From positions 1 through 34,123 of the forward strand of contig JALEGM010000093.1 of the NCBI GenBank assembly GCA_022763145.1: DNA of 34,123 nucleotides. Reading direction: 5' to 3'. The first letter of the stretch is position 1, and every line of letters begins with the position of its first letter. The position numbers and the translations under genes are program-made. The DNA comes from Aquisalinus sp. GTDB taxonomy: Bacteria; Pseudomonadota; Alphaproteobacteria; Caulobacterales; Parvularculaceae. Below, one piece after another: positions 32,247 through 34,123 of this stretch. The notes under the pieces are model-generated. The model saw only the letters and a list, made by a program, of their open reading frames with translations. It made no database searches and was not told where the DNA came from.

Positions 32247-34123
32247 CTATTGATCCTGCAGGATGTTTGTTACTTCAGCAGCATGTGGCAGGCTGGCCGA
32301 TGAGACAGCAAGCTCATCAACACGTTTGGGCCAAATTGATGCATGACGCGTCCTGGAGGAATTCTCAGGAGTCATAAACGGTTGATGTGTGTCGTCGTGA
32401 TACTCATGACACATCAGGCAGTTTGATGGGATGAAGTTGACCGTCGTTTCACCTCGGTGGCAATCTAGGCAATTATCTATGCCTGGCAGCAACACATCGG
32501 TTGCACTGTCTGATGTTTCCGCTTCATGGCAGTCGAGACAATTCATGAAATCATGGCTTTCATGATGGAAGACTGTCTTAGGCATGAACTGTTCTTCCAA
32601 AGACACATGAGAGATGTCGTACTTTAGGGGATCACCGTCTTCAGGCTCGACAATCACATGGCAGTCATAACAAGCGCCACCTTCATTGAAGATTTCTGCA
32701 ACCCGCTGCTTCGCACGATCACTGGCGAAAAGTAGTGAGTCCACAAGGCGATTGTCTTCGCGCAACTGGGCAACATCTCCAGGACGGCGACGCGTTGAAC
32801 CACCAGTATTAGATTCATCGAAGAGGCGCGCTGCGGATGAGTTATAGAAGTCCTGCATGCTCGCAATAACATCTTGAGGCTCTCCATGACGCAATGTGCG
32901 GATATAGCCAGTTTCAGGATCCTGATCGAAAGCGAGCGAGTGACACATGCCGCAATTCTGCTCCATGTTGACTGGCAGGAACAACGCACCGGCGGCATTT
33001 GTCTGGTGACAATCCTCACAGCCGAGGACCTCGTCAAATCCCCACTCATCAGCCAGGTCCATCGCCTGTTTTGCAACGGCACCATCAGCTTCGAGATGGA
33101 TATCATGCGGGAATTTCAAGCCAGAATAAGACTTCGGATTATCGTCAAGGCTAATACGTGCTGTCAGCGGATTATCAAAATGCGGTTCTGTAATGACTGT
33201 CGGACGGAAATTCGGATGATCGACATCAAAGTGACTGACGTTAATTAAATCAGTATCAGTCAGTCTTTCGTCCATATCGGCATGACAATCGTTACAGGTG
33301 CCTTCCGACGTCAGAATGACGCCCTCTCGTCCGTTGTGCTCCATATGGCAAGACCCACAGGCCATCTCGTTTTTACCAGTAAACTGAGCGACTGAACGCA
33401 GGATTTCTTCACCGGCAGAAAGCGGTGGCTTCGAGGCCCAGAGATCATCCTGTTCTGCGTGATTGCGAATGCCGTCATGGCACCCAGAAGACAGACAGGT
33501 TACATCCTGCACGGACTCAAACGCATTGAGATGACAAGCATTACAGTTGTCAGCCAGACTTGTATGGGCCAATGACATGGGCCCGGACAACCAAAGCTGA
33601 TCGACCCGCGTGCCAATCAGTTCCTGGTCCGCCCTGATCTCAATGGGGTTGGCAACATCAGCCTTACGGTCAGAATAGAAATAATATAGGGGCGCTGCGA
33701 TGGCGACGAATATAGTCAGGAGAGCCCAGAACCAGGAATGGGAGCGCTTACCGAGAACAGCTTTCTTGAGGCTGAAGATTTTTTCTTCATCCTCTGGCTG
33801 GAGCATCTGTGTTTTTTCTTCGGTGCGCTCCGTGGCGACAACAATAGAGTCATCTTCCTTATAAATCTTAATCTGATAAGGACCGATACCAATTGTGTTC
33901 TCGTCTTTAGCAGGAAAAACGAAGCGGGTGCCGAACTTGCCCTTGGCTTTGACAGGTCGGTCGCTTGTGGCCTGCACGCGAATGCTCGTACCCGCTGCTT
34001 CAATAGTCGCGTGATTAAGACTGACTGTCAGGTCCGGCAGATAGATATCGCACTCGGTTGCGCGACCTACAGTGAGCTCTGTCTTGTTAACAGGCTGGTC
34101 GCGAACAACTTCCTGACCATTAG
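32247..34123 (-). CDS. FHA domain - membrane helix - decaheme c-type cytochrome (N-terminus cut by window edge)
   Basis: The frame stays open to the window edge; 624 residues are visible and the true start lies outside. An apparent GTG start at 33977 is internal. Visible residues 10-48 look like an FHA domain: LTVGR (16-20), DIYLPD (25-30) and SLNHATIE (34-41) match the GR, S and NHA positions. A membrane helix is at about 128-149. The rest, presumably periplasmic, contains nine CxxCH motifs (codons near 33545, 33359, 33296, 33020, 32954, 32672, 32540, 32471, 32420) and one CxxxxCH (33497-33477), i.e. ten possible covalent hemes. Many extra His residues could be distal ligands. FHA domains bind phosphothreonine, so cytoplasmic phosphorylation may be linked to periplasmic electron transfer. 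The ccm genes next door would mature it. Confidence 0.85.
   Translation of the reverse strand, partial: NGQEVVRDQPVNKTELTVGRATECDIYLPDLTVSLNHATIEAAGTSIRVQATSDRPVKAKGKFGTRFVFPAKDENTIGIGPYQIKIYKEDDSIVVATERTEEKTQMLQPEDEEKIFSLKKAVLGKRSHSWFWALLTIFVAIAAPLYYFYSDRKADVANPIEIRADQELIGTRVDQLWLSGPMSLAHTSLADNCNACHLNAFESVQDVTCLSSGCHDGIRNHAEQDDLWASKPPLSAGEEILRSVAQFTGKNEMACGSCHMEHNGREGVILTSEGTCNDCHADMDERLTDTDLINVSHFDVDHPNFRPTVITEPHFDNPLTARISLDDNPKSYSGLKFPHDIHLEADGAVAKQAMDLADEWGFDEVLGCEDCHQTNAAGALFLPVNMEQNCGMCHSLAFDQDPETGYIRTLRHGEPQDVIASMQDFYNSSAARLFDESNTGGSTRRRPGDVAQLREDNRLVDSLLFASDRAKQRVAEIFNEGGACYDCHVIVEPEDGDPLKYDISHVSLEEQFMPKTVFHHESHDFMNCLDCHEAETSDSATDVLLPGIDNCLDCHRGETTVNFIPSNCLMCHEYHDDTHQPFMTPENSSRTRHASIWPKRVDELAVSSASLPHAAEVTNILQDQ

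Noticed and set aside
33977-33979. GTG as the start of the multiheme cytochrome gene
   Set aside because: The frame continues upstream without a stop to the window edge and encodes an FHA-like domain, so the codon is internal.

Overview
The window looks like ordinary chromosome of an alphaproteobacterium, probably marine and aerobic. The supporting features are a GTTC-N7-GTTC motif of the alphaproteobacterial LexA type, several phasins, ClpS/ClpA, a system I (Ccm) cytochrome c maturation set, a D,D-carboxypeptidase with a SPOR-like tail and a delta-class carbonic anhydrase. I cannot name the genus. I see no CRISPR array, insertion sequence, phage or rRNA.

Layout. 1-1955: the start of a secreted M14 carboxypeptidase (minus strand), tRNA-Pro(GGG), and a delta-class carbonic anhydrase lipoprotein ending in a clear terminator. 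2054-7104: a TRIC-type channel gene faces away from a promoter and FMN riboswitch, which lead the operon ribD-ribE-ribB-ribH-folE and a putative FMN-binding split-barrel protein. 7193-10136: a large M16 protease lipoprotein followed by a 17-bp perfect hairpin. 10286-11886: two phasins and a PhaD-like TetR regulator. 11887-12433: about 550 bp without a convincing gene, holding a promoter overlapped by an SOS-like box, a boxA-like element, several hairpins and an intrinsic terminator. This is a candidate ncRNA or attenuated leader ahead of an AbgT-family transporter. 14196-17491: an AT-rich membrane protein, a YhhQ-type transporter, an aldose epimerase and an EamA transporter. 17746-18584: a PaaI-type thioesterase and a VOC protein.

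18714-20055 is an AT-rich cassette of two lipoproteins and a 50-residue protein with its own promoter; the first lipoprotein appears to start at ATT. 20069-23842 carries ClpA, ClpS, a DUF1499 protein and a third type of phasin on the minus strand. 24121-28374 carries a D,D-carboxypeptidase, glutamate dehydrogenase and two tandem paralogous glycosyltransferase-like proteins. 28501-32184 carries ccmI convergent with ccmF-ccmH. The window ends inside a gene for a fusion of an FHA domain, one membrane helix and ten c-type heme motifs (32247-34123).

How the genes fit together. The FMN riboswitch should shut down riboflavin synthesis when FMN is plentiful, and the last operon gene probably uses FMN. 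Phasins and their TetR regulator point to polyhydroxyalkanoate granules. CcmF/CcmH/CcmI attach heme to cytochromes such as the decaheme protein next to them. The strongest candidates for something undescribed are the FHA-decaheme fusion, the 11928-12348 RNA unit and the lipoprotein cassette with its unusual start codon.
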